Part shown: positions 22,555 through 34,800 of the stretch, in pieces
Numbering within the stretch: the stretch's first letter is position 1
How the letters are laid out: every line of letters starts with the position of its first letter
Source: Pegoplata infirma
Lineage: Eukaryota > Arthropoda > Insecta > Diptera > Anthomyiidae
Direction of reading: 5' to 3'
DNA: 64,000 nt
Assembly (NCBI GenBank): GCA_963921195.1
Contig: OY992539.1
Span: 40,938,299 to 41,002,298, forward strand
Notes under the pieces: model-generated
Told to the model about the DNA's origin: nothing
Databases searched by the model: none
What the model saw: only the letters and a program-made list of their open reading frames with translations
Program-made: the position numbers and the translations under genes

Positions 22555-23065
22555 AAAAAAAAAACTTGTAAAACGGCAAGAAAAGTTTGTAATTTTTTTT
22601 CTACCTCCTATTTGACAACAATTCCTTGCAATTTTACAAGCTTTTTACAAATAATTTTGTAATTTTACGAGCCTTTTACCAATAAAATTGTAAATTTTCA
22701 AATTTTTGACGCGATAAAACTTACAAGGAGGTTTCGTGACTTTACTAGATTTTTTGCTACCTCCTATTTTACGAGAATTCCTAGTAAAAATTACGAGCTT
22801 GTACGTAATTTCACAAGATTTTTACCAATAAAATTGTAAATTTACAATTTTTTTGGAGCAATAAAACTTAGAATGAAATCGCGTTAATCTAGATTTTTTT
22901 TAAAAAAATCTTGGAAATTTGTAAAATAACAAAAAAATGTAAAATTACAAAAAAAAATGCAAATTTTGATCGAAAATTTTTTGTTGAAAAACAAGGAAAA
23001 CTGTCAAATATTGGTAAAATGGGATTACAAGACTTTTTCTAGTAATTTGATAAGGTTTTTTTTTG
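22555..23065. repeat. Dispersed repeat T, long copy
   Basis: Runs from ACTTGTAAAACGGCAAG to TTACAAGACTTTTTCTAGTAATTTG. It contains two tandem-like units with CTACCTCCTATTT, TTACAAGGAGGTTTCGTGA and AATAAAATTGTAAATT. It is in the opposite orientation to the copy at 19,440-19,770. Confidence 0.75.
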
Positions 23066-23186
23066 TGTGAAGTAACACAGTGCAACATTCTTTAAAACAC
23101 TCTAAAAATAGTAGGTTTAGCAAATTAAAATTCTCAAAATCTTAAATTGGTTGTTTTTTTTCATAGAACGCAGTGCTACCCTAATA

Positions 23187-23880
23187 TATACAGTAGGGTG
23201 GCACGAATAATGACCTTTTTCGAATTTTGTCGATCGCCGGTCAAATTATGGTTCGTTTTGGTCTAGGTTAGGTTAGAGGTGGCGGAGTCAAAGACTCCTC
23301 ACATAGGCCGGATGGTCCATAGCGAAACCACAATAATTCCTCAGCGACGCTGATAGAACGCATTTGTCCTCATCGCGAATTTTACTATTTGACTAAGGTC
23401 GACATTCGAAACCGTTTCCAAGCTCTCGCAGTCATGTCTGCCTAAAATGTGCAGTCGGGTTCTGGCCAAAGCAGGACATTGGCAAAGAATATGTTCGACC
23501 GTTTCTTCAGTGTTAGGTTCATCGCACCTTCTACAGCTTGCATCAGAAATAAGTCCCATCTTCTTTCTATGATAACCTATTAGGCAGTGCCCGGTGATCA
23601 CACCAGTAAGTACACGGCAGTTCCACCTGGTGAGTGAGAGTAAGTATTCAGTTTTCTTAGATTGTAGCATGCCCACAATCTTCTACTGATCGTACTTGTT
23701 GTTAGCTCTCTCCACTTTCTATTAGCCATTGCAGTGTTTTTAATGTTTGAGTTTTTAGCCAAATCGGACAAAATTAACCTGTGCCTGGGGGGGTTTAAAG
23801 TTTTGCCACCAAAAAAATGTTCCCATATAAACCAAAACATTTTTTTCCGATTTTTTATTTTTTTTGTTTAATTATTATTT
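23187..23880 (-). repeat. Dispersed repeat X, copy 3, split by a LINE fragment
   Basis: 23,187-23,267 (TAGGGTGGCACGAATAATGA, TCGTTTTGGTCT) and 23,749-23,880 (AATCGGACAAAATTAACCTG, GTTCCCATATAAACCAAAAC) together align to the uninterrupted inverse copy at 25,430-25,650. The LINE 3' end lies between, so the insertion event is legible from within this window. Confidence 0.7.
23268..23748 (-). pseudogene. 3' fragment of an R1/I-type LINE, frameshifted
   Basis: The minus-strand reading gives an AMANRKWREL..RRLW segment in one frame and then LSLTRWNCRVLTG..TGHC and CRRCDEPNTEETVEHILCQC in another, so a frameshift lies near 23,665-23,680. The LTGH..H..(K)MGL..CRRC..EETVEHILCQC pattern is the C-terminal region after RNase H and the terminal zinc-knuckle-like motif of I/R1-group LINE ORF2 proteins. 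The frame stops near 23,341 and a short 3' UTR with GGTTAGGTTAG follows. Everything upstream of the RNase H tail is missing, as expected for 5' truncation during insertion. Confidence 0.8.
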
Positions 23881-24082
23881 TAAATAAGATTTTGATTATG
23901 TTGATTATTTTACTTGATTAGCTTATTTACGAACAAAAATTTCATTTTGGTGGGATTAACCCTTCCACTTCAAAATTGAGTTAAAAAAAAAATAAGGCCG
24001 TTGGGGTCTACATTAAAAGTTAATTTTTTTTTTAGTTTTGACTTGAAACGACTTAAGCTGAGAAGTTGCTTTTAATGATATA

Positions 24083-24989
24083 CAGTGGGCGACAATACAT
24101 TGGAAACTTTTTTATAGTAGATGAAATTTGTTAAAGACGAAGTTAACAATACTAAACGTTATAATTATCAAACAAGTATTATAAAAAAATGATATGTAGG
24201 TAATTTATCAAGCTTTAATTTAAGCTTAATAGCGTCCAGATTGGGAAAATAATGAATGTGTTACGAGGGTCGATGTGGAAAATGAAAAAATTTATAGACA
24301 TTTTTCAGAACATTTTTAAAAAATATTTGCGAGTCGATTTTTTCCAAGTTAAAACATTAGAAATTTAAAAAAAATTTCAATAGTTTTTATTCAGTGATCA
24401 AGTAATTTTTCCAACATCCCAAACAAACAGTGGAATTTTTTAAGTACAGTAGCAAAAATCCACATTTTTTGACCTCCAATTCTTTTGACCACCAATTTTT
24501 TATAAACAAAGAAAAGATGTTATGGTTTATTAATTTTAGTACACTTAAGTATATGCTAAGGATATATTAAGATAATTTTAACAAAAAATTGGTGGTCAAA
24601 AGAATTGGGGGTCAAAAAATGTGGATTTTTGATACTGTACTTAAAAAATTCCACTGCTTGTTTGGGTTGTTGGAAAAATTAGTTGATCACTGAATAAAAA
24701 CTATTGGACCTTTTTTTAAATTTCTAATGTTTTAACTTGGAAAAAATCGACTCGAAAATATTTTTTAAAAATGTCTATAAATTTTTTCATTTTCCACATC
24801 GACCCTCGTAACACATTCATTATTTTCCCAATCTGGACGCTATTAAGCTTAAATTAAAGCTTGATAAATTACCTACATAACATTTTTTTATAACACTTGT
24901 TTGATAATTATAACGTTTAGTTTTGCTAACTTTGTCTTAAACAAATTTCATCTACTATAAAAAAGTTTCCAATGTATTGTCGCCCACTG
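24083..24989. mobile_element. Foldback MITE, 907 bp, TA duplication, CAGTGGGCGACAATAC ends
   Basis: Two ~440-bp arms are nearly complementary end to end, from CAGTGGGCGACAATACATTG at the left to its complement at the right, flanked by TA on both sides (24,081-24,082 and 24,990-24,991). The TA target and CAGTG start fit Tc1/mariner-type ends. No transposase. The centre lies near 24,535. 23,881-24,080 before it is AT-rich without features. Confidence 0.85.
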
Positions 24990-24997
24990 TATATCAA

Positions 24998-25345
24998 CAA
25001 AAAAATGTTTTTCCTATCTGTGACATCTTTTTTCACGTGCTAAAATGTTTTAAAAAACAGCAAAAAATTCACTTTTTTACCCTTTTTCACATTTTATGTA
25101 TTATTCCAATAAATTACTTTTTTCGAATTTCGTCGATTGGTGGGTTAAAGTTGTCCTATTTTGCTCAAAATTTAAACACATATTTTTGTAGACCAAACCG
25201 AACGATAATTTGCTAGGCAATCTACTAAAATAATTTTTTGTGGTAATACATAAAATGTGAAAAAAAGGGTAAAAAAGTGAATTTTTTGCTGTTTTGATAA
25301 ATTTTAGAACACGATAAAGATGTCGCAGATATGAACAATATTTAT
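24998..25345. repeat. Foldback, ~350 bp
   Basis: Left arm CTGTGACATCTTTTTTCACG..GCAAAAAATTCACTTTTTTACC..TTTATGTATTA pairs with the right arm TAATACATAAAATG..GGTAAAAAAGTGAATTTTTTG..AAGATGTCGCAG. The central part (25,095-25,215) resembles repeat X (TTCGTCGAT, AGACCAAACCGAACG). Noncoding. Confidence 0.7.
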
Positions 25346-25429
25346 TTTTTGTAAATATGTTTTATTAAAAGCAACATTTCAGCTGAAACCCTTTAAATTC
25401 AGAACTGAAAAACATAAAAAAAATTTAAA

Positions 25430-25650
25430 AAATTTTTAGAGTGGGTCCCCAGGGCCCAATTAGAAAATCAAAAAAAAAATGTTTGGTTTTTATGGGAATA
25501 TTTTTTTTTGGGCAAAACTTTAACCCCCCAAAGGCACTGACTAATTTTGTCCGATTTGGATTAAAATTTAAACATAGAGTTTTTAGACCAAAGCGACGAA
25601 ATTTGAATAAAGGCATTATTCGGGCTACCCTAATATACAGATTTATAATA
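25430..25650 (+). repeat. Dispersed repeat X, uninterrupted copy
   Basis: Reads GGGAATATTTTTTTTTGGGC, AACCCCCCAAAGGCACTGAC, TTTTGTCCGATTTGG, AGACCAAAGCGACGAAATTTG and ends GCATTATTCGGGCTACCCTA. This is the empty-site counterpart of the split copy at 23,187-23,880. The open frames on both strands here are repeat-derived. Confidence 0.7.
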
Positions 25651-27098
25651 ACATTTATAATAACATTTTGTTTGTATTGAATATTTTTTTTTTTGTTTTA
25701 ATAAAAATCTGAAACATTTTCAATTTAATCCTTCAGATTAAATATGAAAAATATTGATTTTTTTTGTTCATAACTTTTTTACATTTAACAAAGAGTTGAA
25801 CATTTGGGTTAGAAAAAAAAAAAAATTTCATAATCGTATGGCAAACAATATTAGAGTTACATTGAAAACATTTCTTTGTTTAAAGGACCGTATTTGTAAT
25901 TAAGTTTAGTCAGCTGAAAAAGGTAGAAAATTCATTCAAGCAAACAATTTTAAATTTGTATTGAACTTATAAAAAAATCTAAAGGTTTTCAGTTGAAGTC
26001 TGATGCTTAAGAAATTTCTAACCCAATTATGATTAATCTTTTGAATGAGATTAATCAAAAAAAAAAATCTATTTTTATCACGAAAAATTATGTAATTTAT
26101 TTTTGAATTAATCCTACCGGGCGTATGATTGATAAAATACTTAGGAATTTTAATCAATCATACGCCTTGTTGTATTTAGTTTCAAATTAATAATAATCAT
26201 ACGCCAGGTAGTGTATTTTGCATTAATTAATAATAATCATACGTTTAGTGTTACAAGTTATCTATTGCACAGTGGGTGATTTCATTGTTTGTACATAAAA
26301 ATTCTTAGATTCTAAAATATTTTTCGTATTGAAAAATTCAAAATTTTTATGTGTACTGGAGACAAATAGCAACATTTTTTCATTATATTAAAGAATCTTC
26401 TCCTCTCATTGTAATGCTGTCATTTGTTAGAAATATTTTTATCATTGAAGTTATACTGCTTTTTTTCTTTTTCCTAAAAAACTAAACTAAACTATTTGAA
26501 TATGCTGCAATTATTTTCTATAAACTAAATACGTAGCAAGTATAAAAATAGTTTTGCATATTTTATTCTTCTCTTGAAATGAAAAAATGTGATTTTAAAA
26601 AGTTTATGCGTGACTAACTAGTGAACTACATTTTCCAGAAATAAAAAAGAAAATAACAAACGTAACAAAATATAAATGAAAAATCTGAAATAACATGGAA
26701 AACTATTTCGTTTATAACATATTTAAGAGTGTATACCTTGCGCTGGTACTCAATTACACATTTTTTGTCCTTTCTAAAATATAAAAAAAAACTATTTTTT
26801 ATGATATGACACAGAGAAGGTGTAGGAAATATAAAAAAATGTCGTAAAATTGCATCTAGAGATGTCAGTTTTTTTACAATATTTTTTTTCTTTTAAATGC
26901 GCACACTTTTTGCTATGATTTTCAACTATTTTTATGGGACAGTAAAAAATTAAGCTTTAAATATAAATTAAAAGTTACCTAGTCAAATTTATTTGCTTCC
27001 TTTTTTAGTTTTCTATATGAATTTTAATTCGGTTCAGAATAAATTATTTTTGAAAGATTTTTAAAATTTAAAATTTAATTAGAAATTTAAATTATTAT
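25651..27098. other. AT-rich DNA, no gene
   Basis: No supported coding region. Three spaced AATAATAATCATACG / CAATCATACGCC blocks lie at 26,115-26,250 (a weak ~55-bp repeat). A single unit of the 19,784-20,270 minisatellite lies near 26,305. A CACAGTGGG at 26,271 has no matching partner end. Confidence 0.5.
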
Positions 27099-30000
27099 TG
27101 ATAAATCGATAACAAAAAATTTTCTATAGAAAATTCTATCGATAGCAAAAAATTTTCTATAGAAAATTCTATCGATATCGATAGCAAAAAATTTTCTATA
27201 GAAAATTCTATCGATATCGATAGCAAAAAATTTTCTATAGAAAATTCTATCGATATCGATAGCAAAAAATTTTCTATAGAAAATTCTATCGATATCGATA
27301 GCAAAAAATTTTCTATAGAAAATTCTATCGATATCGATAGCAAAAAATTTTCTATAGAAAATTCTATCGATATCGATAGCAAAAAATTTTCTATAGAAAA
27401 TTCTATCGATATCGATAGCAAAAAATTTTCTATAGAAAATTCTATCGATATCGATAGCAAAAAATTTTCTATAGAAAATTCTATCGATATCGATAGCAAA
27501 AAATTTTCTATAGAAAATTCTATCGATATCGATAGCAAAAAATTTTCTATAGAAAATTCTATCGATATCGATAGCAAAAAATTTTCTATAGAAAATTCTA
27601 TCGATATCGATAGCAAAAAATTTTCTATAGAAAATTCTATCGATATCGATAGCAAAAAATTTTCTATAGAAAATTCTATCGATATCGATAGCAAAAAATT
27701 TTCTATAGAAAATTCTATCGATATCGATAGCAAAAAATTTTCTATAGAAAATTCTATCGATATCGATAGCAAAAAATTTTCTATAGAAAATTCTATCGAT
27801 ATCGATAGCAAAAAATTTTCTATAGAAAATTCTATCGATATCGATAGCAAAAAATTTTCTATAGAAAATTCTATCGATATCGATAGCAAAAAATTTTCTA
27901 TAGAAAATTCTATCGATATCGATAGCAAAAAATTTTCTATAGAAAATTCTATCGATATCGATAGCAAAAAATTTTCTATAGAAAATTCTATCGATATCGA
28001 TAGCAAAAAATTTTCTATAGAAAATTCTATCGATATCGATAGCAAAAAATTTTCTATAGAAAATTCTATCGATATCGATAGCAAAAAATTTTCTATAGAA
28101 AATTCTATCGATATCGATAGCAAAAAATTTTCTATAGAAAATTCTATCGATATCGATAGCAAAAAATTTTCTATAGAAAATTCTATCGATATCGATAGCA
28201 AAAAATTTTCTATAGAAAATTCTATCGATATCGATAACAAAAAATTTTCTATAGAAAATTCTATCGATATCGATAGCAAAAAATTTTCTATAGAAAATTC
28301 TATCGATATCGATAGCAAAAAATTTTCTATAGAAAATTCTATCGATATCGATAGCAAAAAATTTTCTATAGAAAATTCTATCGATATCGATAGCAAAAAT
28401 TTTTCTATAGAAAATTCTATCGATATCGATAGCAAAAAATTTTCTATAGAAAATTCTATCGATATCGATAGCAAAAAATTTTCTATAGAAAATTCTATCG
28501 ATATCGATAGCAAAAAATTTTCTATAGAAAATTCTATCGATATCGATAGCAAAAAATTTTCTATAGAAAATTCTATCGATATCGATAGCAAAAAATTTTC
28601 TATAGAAAATTCTATCGATATCGATAGCAAAAAATTTTCTATAGAAAATTCTATCGATATCGATAGCAAAAAATTTTCTATAGAAAATTCTATCGATATC
28701 GATAGCAAAAAATTTTCTATAGAAAATTCTATCGATATCGATAGCAAAAAATTTTCTATAGAAAATTCTATCGATATCGATAGCAAAAAATTTTCTATAG
28801 AAAATTCTATCGATATCGATAGCAAAAAATTTTCTATAGAAAATTCTATCGATATCGATAGCAAAAAATTTTCTATAGAAAATTCTATCGATATCGATAG
28901 CAAAAAATTTTCTATAGAAAATTCTATCGATATCGATAGCAAAAAATTTTCTATAGAAAATTCTATCGATATCGATAGCAAAAAATTTTCTATAGAAAAT
29001 TCTATCGATATCGATAGCAAAAAATTTTCTATAGAAAATTCTATCGATATCGATAGCAAAAAATTTTCTATAGAAAATTCTATCGATATCGATAACAAAA
29101 AATTTTCTATAGAAAATTCTATCGATATCGATAGCAAAAAATTTTCTATGGAAAATTCTATCGATATCGATAGCAAAAAATTTTCTATAGAAAATTCTAT
29201 CGATATCGATAGCAAAAAATTTTCTATGGAAAATTCTATCGATATCGATAGCAAAAAATTTTCTATAGAAAATTCTATCGATATCGATAACAAAAAATTT
29301 TCTATAGAAAATTTTATAGATATCGATAACAAAAAATTTTCTATAGAAAATTCTATCGATATCGATAGCAAAAAATGTTCTTTAGAAAATTCTAACGATA
29401 TCGATAGCAAAAAATTTTCTATAGAAAATTCTATCGATAGCAAAAAATTTTCTATAGAAAATTCTATCGATTGCAAAAAATTTTCTATAGAAAATTCTAT
29501 CGATAGCAAAAAATTTTCTATAGAAAATTCTATCGATATCGATAGCAAAAAATTTTCTATAGAAAATTCTATCGATATCGATAGCAAAAAATTTTCTATA
29601 GAAAATTCAATTGATATCGATAGCAAAAAATTTTCTATAGAAAATTATATCGATATCGATAGCAAAAAACTTTCTATAGAAAATTCTATCGATGTCGATA
29701 GCAAAAAATTTTTTATAGAAAATTCTATCGATAGCAAAAAATTTTCTATAGAAAATTCTATCGATAGCAAAAAATTTTCTATAGAAAATTCTATCGATAT
29801 CGATAGCAAAAAATTTTCTATAGAAAATTCTATCGATATCGATAGCAAAAAATTTTCTATAGAAAATTCAATTGATATCGATAGCAAAAAATTTTCTATA
29901 GAAAATTATATCGATAGCAAAAAACTTTCTATAGAAAATTCTATCGATGTCGATAGCAAAAAATTTTTTATAGAAAATTCTATCGATAGCAAAAAATTTT

Positions 30001-30163
30001 CTATAGAAAATTCTATCGATAGCAAAAAATTTTCTGATAGAAAATTCTATCGATATCGATAACAAAACAATTTTCTATAGAAAATTCTATCGATATCGAT
30101 AGCAAAAAGTTTTCTATAGAAAATATTATCGATATCGATAGCAAAAAATTTTCTGTAGTAAAT
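27099..30163 (+). repeat. 39-bp satellite array, left (roughly 78 units)
   Basis: Unit: CTATCGATATCGATAG (16-bp perfect palindrome), spacer CAAAAA, ATTTTCTATAGAAAAT (16-bp perfect palindrome), plus one T, total 39 bp. The asymmetric CAAAAA spacer fixes the orientation. 27,170-29,140 is almost perfectly homogeneous. The part beyond 29,300 is diverged and includes 33-bp units lacking one ATCGAT, plus a ~261-bp internal duplication (compare 29,605 with 29,866). Each full unit holds two overlapping TATCGATA sites and four CGATA motifs. The 843- and 304-codon frames here exist only because 39 is divisible by 3. Confidence 0.98.
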
Positions 30164-31816
30164 TGGATTCTGTTTTATTAACTTTAAAAATCTCCAGTTT
30201 CTCCCCCTTTTATCTAATTTTACCAAAAAACATAAAAACGCAATAAAAGGAATCAAAAAGTAAAAAATATTAAAAAAAACCAACTATAGTGGATTTTGCT
30301 CTTTTTTACGCTTGTGTTAGCACTTTTTAAAAAATTGTTATGAATGCTATTTTTTAACTTCCTTTAACAAAAAATAAAAAAAAAAAAAAAAGTGCAATGT
30401 TGTTTTAAGAGCTTTTAATTAAAATAATAACAGACTGTTAGCATTAAAATGAAAATATAACTTGCGTTTATTAAATCTTCCTATTTGTTTCGTTACTTAG
30501 TAAAAAAAGACGTATTAAATTAACTTTAATTATAATATAATTTAATACAAATGTAAGAAGAGCATTAAAGGAATTTTATTTTTGTTTGGCTTAATTTCTA
30601 CCTGGTTGTAATGGGTGGGGTGATAAGTTTTGGGGTGTACGACCACAGGAGAAGATATTGCTTAAACTAGGAATCGGTCACTTTGTTTTATATAAAAACT
30701 TTTTTTTTGAACTCACCACACGAATTAAAAATTATTAAATTTCAACAACAAAATTTGTTGATTCAATTAAAATAAATAATAGATTTCAAACATTTTAGAG
30801 AAACTTTCATTTAAAAAAATAAAATATTTCTATCGAATTTTTTTATTTCAAATTTAATTAGATTATACTCTAAATTCAATTTTTAAATTAGATTTTATTG
30901 ATTTAATATAAAATTTCTGAAAGCTAACATTAATGTTTTAAACCTGATTACCAAAGTAATTGATCTTAAGTTTACATATCAATTATAAAAGTTGTTGAGT
31001 CAATTAAAATATTTAATTAAAACACAAATTAAATATTAAAGCAAGTTCTGTTGTTAAAAAAAAAACTTTTTAAACCTCCTATTAGTTTTATCTACCTTCT
31101 TAAGATTTACTACAATACCAGGTGTTTCAATTTTTTTTTCTGTTCAAATCTTGTTCTTTTCCTTTTTTCTGTATTTTTTTAATTTCTTTTCTTCCGTTTC
31201 TTTTTTGATTTCAGCAAACTCTGCAAATTATAATAAAAGCGTTTGTTTTGCACTTCCGTTTCCCATATATATATTTTTTTTGTATTTTATATTGTTTTTG
31301 TTTGTTCAAAACCCCATTTTAAATTTGTATTTTTTCTGTTCATATTATTTTCTTAACACAGTCTGTTGTTAAGATAATCTCCCTTTTTCTGTGTTGAAAA
31401 AGATATTTTTTGTATGATTAATTATCTTAACAATGTATTTTAAAAGTTGCTTGTTCTTTTTATTGTTTAACCACTTCTTAACCTATTTTCGTTTTTATAA
31501 TGGAAAATATGCTTAAGTGGAAAATATAATTATTTTTTCTGAAATATAAGAATCTTTAAAAGTTATAGATTTGTTTATTATGCAAAAAATCCGCAATATT
31601 AGGTTAATTATGGAATATTTATTATAGGGTTAAAGTATGCTCTTTTTATTGCGTTTAATAAAAACTAAACTAGTTCTTAACTAAACTAGTATAAGTGCTA
31701 TTAAAAGTTGACCTGATTTTAAAATAGTAAACCCCCTTTAAAATTGAAATTTTAAAATAATTTTAATAACAAATATAGAAATTGAATCTGGGACATTTTT
31801 TATAAAGAAAAATTCT
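30164..31816. other. Spacer between the two inverted satellite arrays
   Basis: 1.65 kb of AT-rich, apparently single-copy DNA with no supported ORF or element end. A somewhat GC-richer patch lies at 30,600-30,670 (GGGTGGGGTGATAAG, GGGGTGTACGACCACAGG). If the two arrays are arms of a foldback element, this is its loop and would be the place to look for a diverged gene. At 31,785-31,825 a unit of the CAGATTCTGAGACATTTT minisatellite directly precedes the right array. Confidence 0.6.
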
Positions 31817-34800
31817 CAGAATTTTCTATAGAATTTTTTTTATTTTCTGTAGAAAATTTTTTGCTATCAATATCGATAGAATTTTCTATAGAATTTTTTT
31901 ATTTTCTGTAGAAAATTTTTTGCTATCAATATCGATAGAATTTTCTATAGAAAGTTTTTTGCTATCGATAGAAATTTTTATAGAAATTTTTTTGCTATCG
32001 ATAGAATTTTCTATAGAAAATTTTTTCTTATCGAAATCGATAAAATTTTCTATAGAAAATTTTTTCTTATCGATATCTATAAAATTTTCTATAGAAAATT
32101 TTTTCTTATCGATATCGATAAAATTTTCTATAGAAAATTTTTTGATATCAATATCGATAGATTTTTTGCTATCGATATCGATAGAATTTTCTATAGAAAA
32201 TTTTTTGCAGTCGATATCGATAGAATTTTCTATAGAAAATTTTTTGCTATCGATATCGATAGAATTTTCTATAGAAAATTTTTTGCTATCGATATCGATA
32301 GAATTTTCTATAGAAAATTTTTTGCTATCGATAGAATTTTCTATAGAAAATTTTTTGCTATCGATATCGATAGAATTTTCTATAGAAAATTTTTTGCTAT
32401 CGATATCGATAGAATTTTCTATAGAAAATTTTTTGCTATCGATATCGATAGAATTTTCAATAGAAAATTTTTTGCTATCGATATCGATAGAATTTTCTAT
32501 AGAAAATTTTTTGCTATCGATATCGATAGAATTTTCTATAGAAAATTTTTTGCTATCGATATCGATAGAATTTTCTATAGAAAATTTTTTGCTATCGATA
32601 TCGATAGAATTTTCTATAGAAAATTTTTTGCTATCGATATCGATAGAATTTTCTATAGAAAATTTTTTGCTATCGATATCGATAGAATTTTCTATAGAAA
32701 ATTTTTTGCTATCGATATCGATAGAATTTTCTATAGAAAATTTTTTGCTATCGATATCGATAGAATTTTCTATAGAAAATTTTTTGCTATCGATATCGAT
32801 AGAATTTTCTATAGAAAATTTTTTGCTATCGATATCGATAGAATTTTCTATAGAAAATTTTTTGCTATCGATATCGATAGAATTTTCTATAGAAAATTTT
32901 TTGCTATCGATATCGATAGAATTTTCTATAGAAAATTTTTTGCTATCGATATCGATAGAATTTTCTATAGAAAATTTTTTGCTATCGATATCGATAGAAT
33001 TTTCTATAGAAAATTTTTTGCTATCGATATCGATAGAATTTTCTATAGAAAATTTTTTGCTATCGATATCGATAGAATTTTCTATAGAAAATTTTTTGCT
33101 ATCGATATCGATAGAATTTTCTATAGAAAATTTTTTGCTATCGATATCGATAGAATTTTCTATAGAAAATTTTTTGCTATCGATATCGATAGAATTTTCT
33201 ATAGAAAATTTTTTGCTATCGATATCGATAGAATTTTCTATAGAAAATTTTTTGCTATCGATATCGATAGAATTTTCTATAGAAAATTTTTTGCTATCGA
33301 TATCGATAGAATTTTCTATAGAAAATTTTTTGCTATCGATATCGATAGAATTTTCTATAGAAAATTTTTTGCTATCGATATCGATAGAATTTTCTATAGA
33401 AAATTTTTTGCTATCGATATCGATAGAATTTTCTATAGAAAATTTTTTGCTATCGATATCGATAGAATTTTCTATAGAAAATTTTTTGCTATCGATATCG
33501 ATAGAATTTTCTATAGAAAATTTTTTGCTATCGATATCGATAGAATTTTCTATAGAAAATTTTTTGCTATCGATATCGATAGAATTTTCTATAGAAAATT
33601 TTTTGCTATCGATATCGATAGAATTTTCTATAGAAAATTTTTTGCTATCGATATCGATAGAATTTTCTATAGAAAATTTTTTGCTATCGATAGAATTTTC
33701 TATAGAAAATTTTTTGCTATCGATAGAATTTTCTATAGAAAATTTTTTGCTATCGATATCGATAGAATCTTCTATAGAAAATTTTTGCTATCGATATCGA
33801 TAGAATTTTCTATAGAAAATTTTTGCTATCGATATCGATAGAATTTTCTATAGAAAATTTTTTGCTATCGATATCGATAGAATTTTCTATAGAAAATTTT
33901 TTGCTATCGATATCGATAGAATTTTCTATAGAAAATTTTTTGCTATCGATATCGATAGAATTTTCTATAGAAAATTTTTTGCTATCGATATCGATAGAAT
34001 TTTCTATAGAAAATTTTTTGCTATCGATATCGATAGAATTTTCTATAGAAAATTTTTTGCTATCGATATCGATAGAATTTTCTATAGAAAATTTTTTGCT
34101 ATCGATATCGATAGAATTTTCTATAGAAAATTTTTTGCTATCGATATCGATAGAATTTTCTATAGAAAATTTTTTGCTATCGATAGAATTTTCTATAGAA
34201 AATTTTTTGCTATCGATAGAATTTTCTATAGAAAATTTTTTGCTATCGATATCGATAGAATCTTCTATAGAAAATTTTTGTTATCGATATCGATAGAATT
34301 TTCTATAGAAAATTTTTGCTATCGATATCGATAGAATTTTCTATAGAAAATTTTTTGCTATCGATATCGATAGAATTTTCTATAGAAAATTTTTTGCTAT
34401 CGATATCGATAGAATTTTCTATAGAAAATTTTTTGCTATCGATATCGATAGAATTTTCTATAGAAAATTTTTTGCTATCGATATCGATAGAATTTTCTAT
34501 AGAAAATTTTTTGCTATCGATATCGATAGAATTTTCTATAGAAAATTTTTTGCTATCGATATCGATAGAATTTTCTATAGAAAATTTTTTGCTATCGATA
34601 TCGATAGAATTTTCTATAGAAAATTTTTTGCTATCGATATCGATAGAATTTTCTATAGAAAATTTTTTGCTATCGATATCGATAGAATTTTCTATAGAAA
34701 ATTTTTTGCTATCGATATCGATAGAATTTTCTATAGAAAATTTTTTGTTATCGATATCGGTATAATTTTTTTAGAACATTTTTTGATATCGATAGAATTT

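Noticed and set aside
23066..23170. CACAGTG at 23,070 and 20,832 as further Transib ends (also 26,271 and 55,331)
   Set aside because: No matching inverted end with a 5-bp duplication was found for any of them; a 7-mer alone is expected by chance.
25425..25680. Paired 63- and 79-codon frames on opposite strands as overlapping genes
   Set aside because: The interval is a copy of dispersed repeat X that is present elsewhere in the window with disrupted frames.
27095..30062. Open frames of 843 and 304 codons on opposite strands, and 627/157/149 codons at 31,920-34,765
   Set aside because: They are pure translations of the 39-bp satellite; 39 is divisible by 3 and the unit lacks stops in those frames. 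Both strands are open at once, and codon positions show no constraint.
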